Below are positions 4,957 through 5,113 of a stretch of 5,113 bases of DNA, one piece after another; the first letter of the stretch is position 1; each line of letters opens with the position of its first letter. The stretch spans positions 1 through 5,113 of the forward strand of contig DGUQ01000104.1 of the NCBI GenBank assembly GCA_002394725.1, given 5' to 3'. This DNA is from Ruminococcaceae bacterium UBA4306 (GTDB lineage: Bacteria > Bacillota > Clostridia > Oscillospirales > Acutalibacteraceae). The notes below the pieces were generated by a model that was not told where the DNA came from, ran no database searches, and was given only the letters and a program-made list of their open reading frames with translations. The position numbers were made by a program, and so were the translations under genes.

Positions 4957-4978
4957 CGGGAGGAGCCCCTCCCCTACA
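4957..4978 (-). repeat. TGTAGGGG palindromic repeat in the tuf-DUF1292 gap, copy 3
   Basis: GGGAGG (4958-4963) pairs with CCTCCC (4968-4973) around a 4-nt loop, with the TGTAGGGG edge on the - strand. It lies right after the tuf terminator. Apart from a 4-nt loop deletion it matches copy 1, including the preceding GTTTC. Confidence 0.75.
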
Positions 4979-4983
4979 CCACG

Positions 4984-5017
4984 CAAAAGCTCCCGACGCG
5001 GAAAGCATCGGGAGCTT
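4984..5017 (-). terminator. Intrinsic terminator of tuf
   Basis: AAGCTCCCGA (4987-4996) and TCGGGAGCTT (5008-5017) form a perfect 10-bp stem with an 11-nt loop. On the - strand it is followed by a short run of T. It stands 30 bp past the tuf stop codon, as expected for a highly expressed gene. Confidence 0.85.
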
Positions 5018-5047
5018 GTACATCAATTGATAATTCTATTAAAGAAA

Positions 5048-5113
5048 TTATTCGTTGATAGCGATAACAGCGCCGGAACCTACGGTACGACCACCCTCAC
5101 GGATAGCGAAACG
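5048..5113 (-). CDS. tuf: Elongation factor Tu, C-terminal end (5' part outside window)
   Basis: The last 21 codons read RFAIREGGRTVGSGAVIAINE followed by TAA. The RFAIREGGRTVG block is the highly conserved C-terminal strand of EF-Tu domain 3, the GTPase that brings aminoacyl-tRNA to the ribosome. The ending AVIAINE is within the variation seen at the extreme C-terminus. A strong terminator lies just downstream, so tuf ends its own operon and is not co-transcribed with DUF1292 except by readthrough. Confidence 0.93.
   Translation of the reverse strand, partial: RFAIREGGRTVGSGAVIAINE

Noticed and set aside
3974..4978. CRISPR array
   Set aside because: The repeats are palindromic, alternate in orientation, vary in length and are irregularly spaced, with one copy inside a gene. 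There are no regular spacers.

Overview
The window looks like chromosomal DNA of an anaerobic gut-type Firmicute, probably class Clostridia and near Oscillospiraceae/Ruminococcaceae. This is inferred from strong AGGAGG-type ribosome binding sites, protein sequences of clostridial type (homoserine dehydrogenase, aspartokinase, DUF1292, DUF308, EF-Tu) and a TGTAGGGG...CCC palindromic repeat family. No 16S or other decisive taxonomic marker is present.

Left half, + strand (1-3108): the Gly/Ser/Glu-rich C-terminal tail of an unidentified protein (1-137) is followed closely by homoserine dehydrogenase (164-1402) and then aspartokinase (1626-2840). The two enzymes catalyse steps 3 and 1 of the aspartate pathway to threonine, methionine and lysine. 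The 223 bp between them hold an AT-rich, imperfectly palindromic element present as two tandem copies 98 bp apart. No lysine riboswitch is recognisable there. Inside lysC an in-frame ATG with its own strong Shine-Dalgarno could yield a separate regulatory beta subunit, as known for Bacillus subtilis aspartokinase II. Two hairpin terminators (about 2975 and 3072) lie beyond lysC; the second also sits between the convergent genes.

Right half, - strand (3126-5113): in transcription order these are the 3' end of tuf (EF-Tu) with its terminator, a block of palindromic repeats, a putative promoter, a DUF1292 protein, a REP-associated tyrosine transposase (RAYT, IS200-like Y1 family), and a six-helix DUF308/HdeD-type membrane protein. 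The RAYT carries a single-base frameshift near its N-terminus, so it is annotated as a pseudogene; the pieces can be joined into an approximately 174-residue protein.

The most interesting structure is the link between the RAYT and the repeats. At least five copies of a short palindrome with a TGTAGGGG edge occur between 3974 and 4978. One copy lies just upstream of the RAYT start and one lies inside its reading frame, where it encodes a linker. The stem arms differ between copies but stay complementary. This is the pattern expected of a REP/RAYT system, in which the hairpin is the mobilised or recognised structure.
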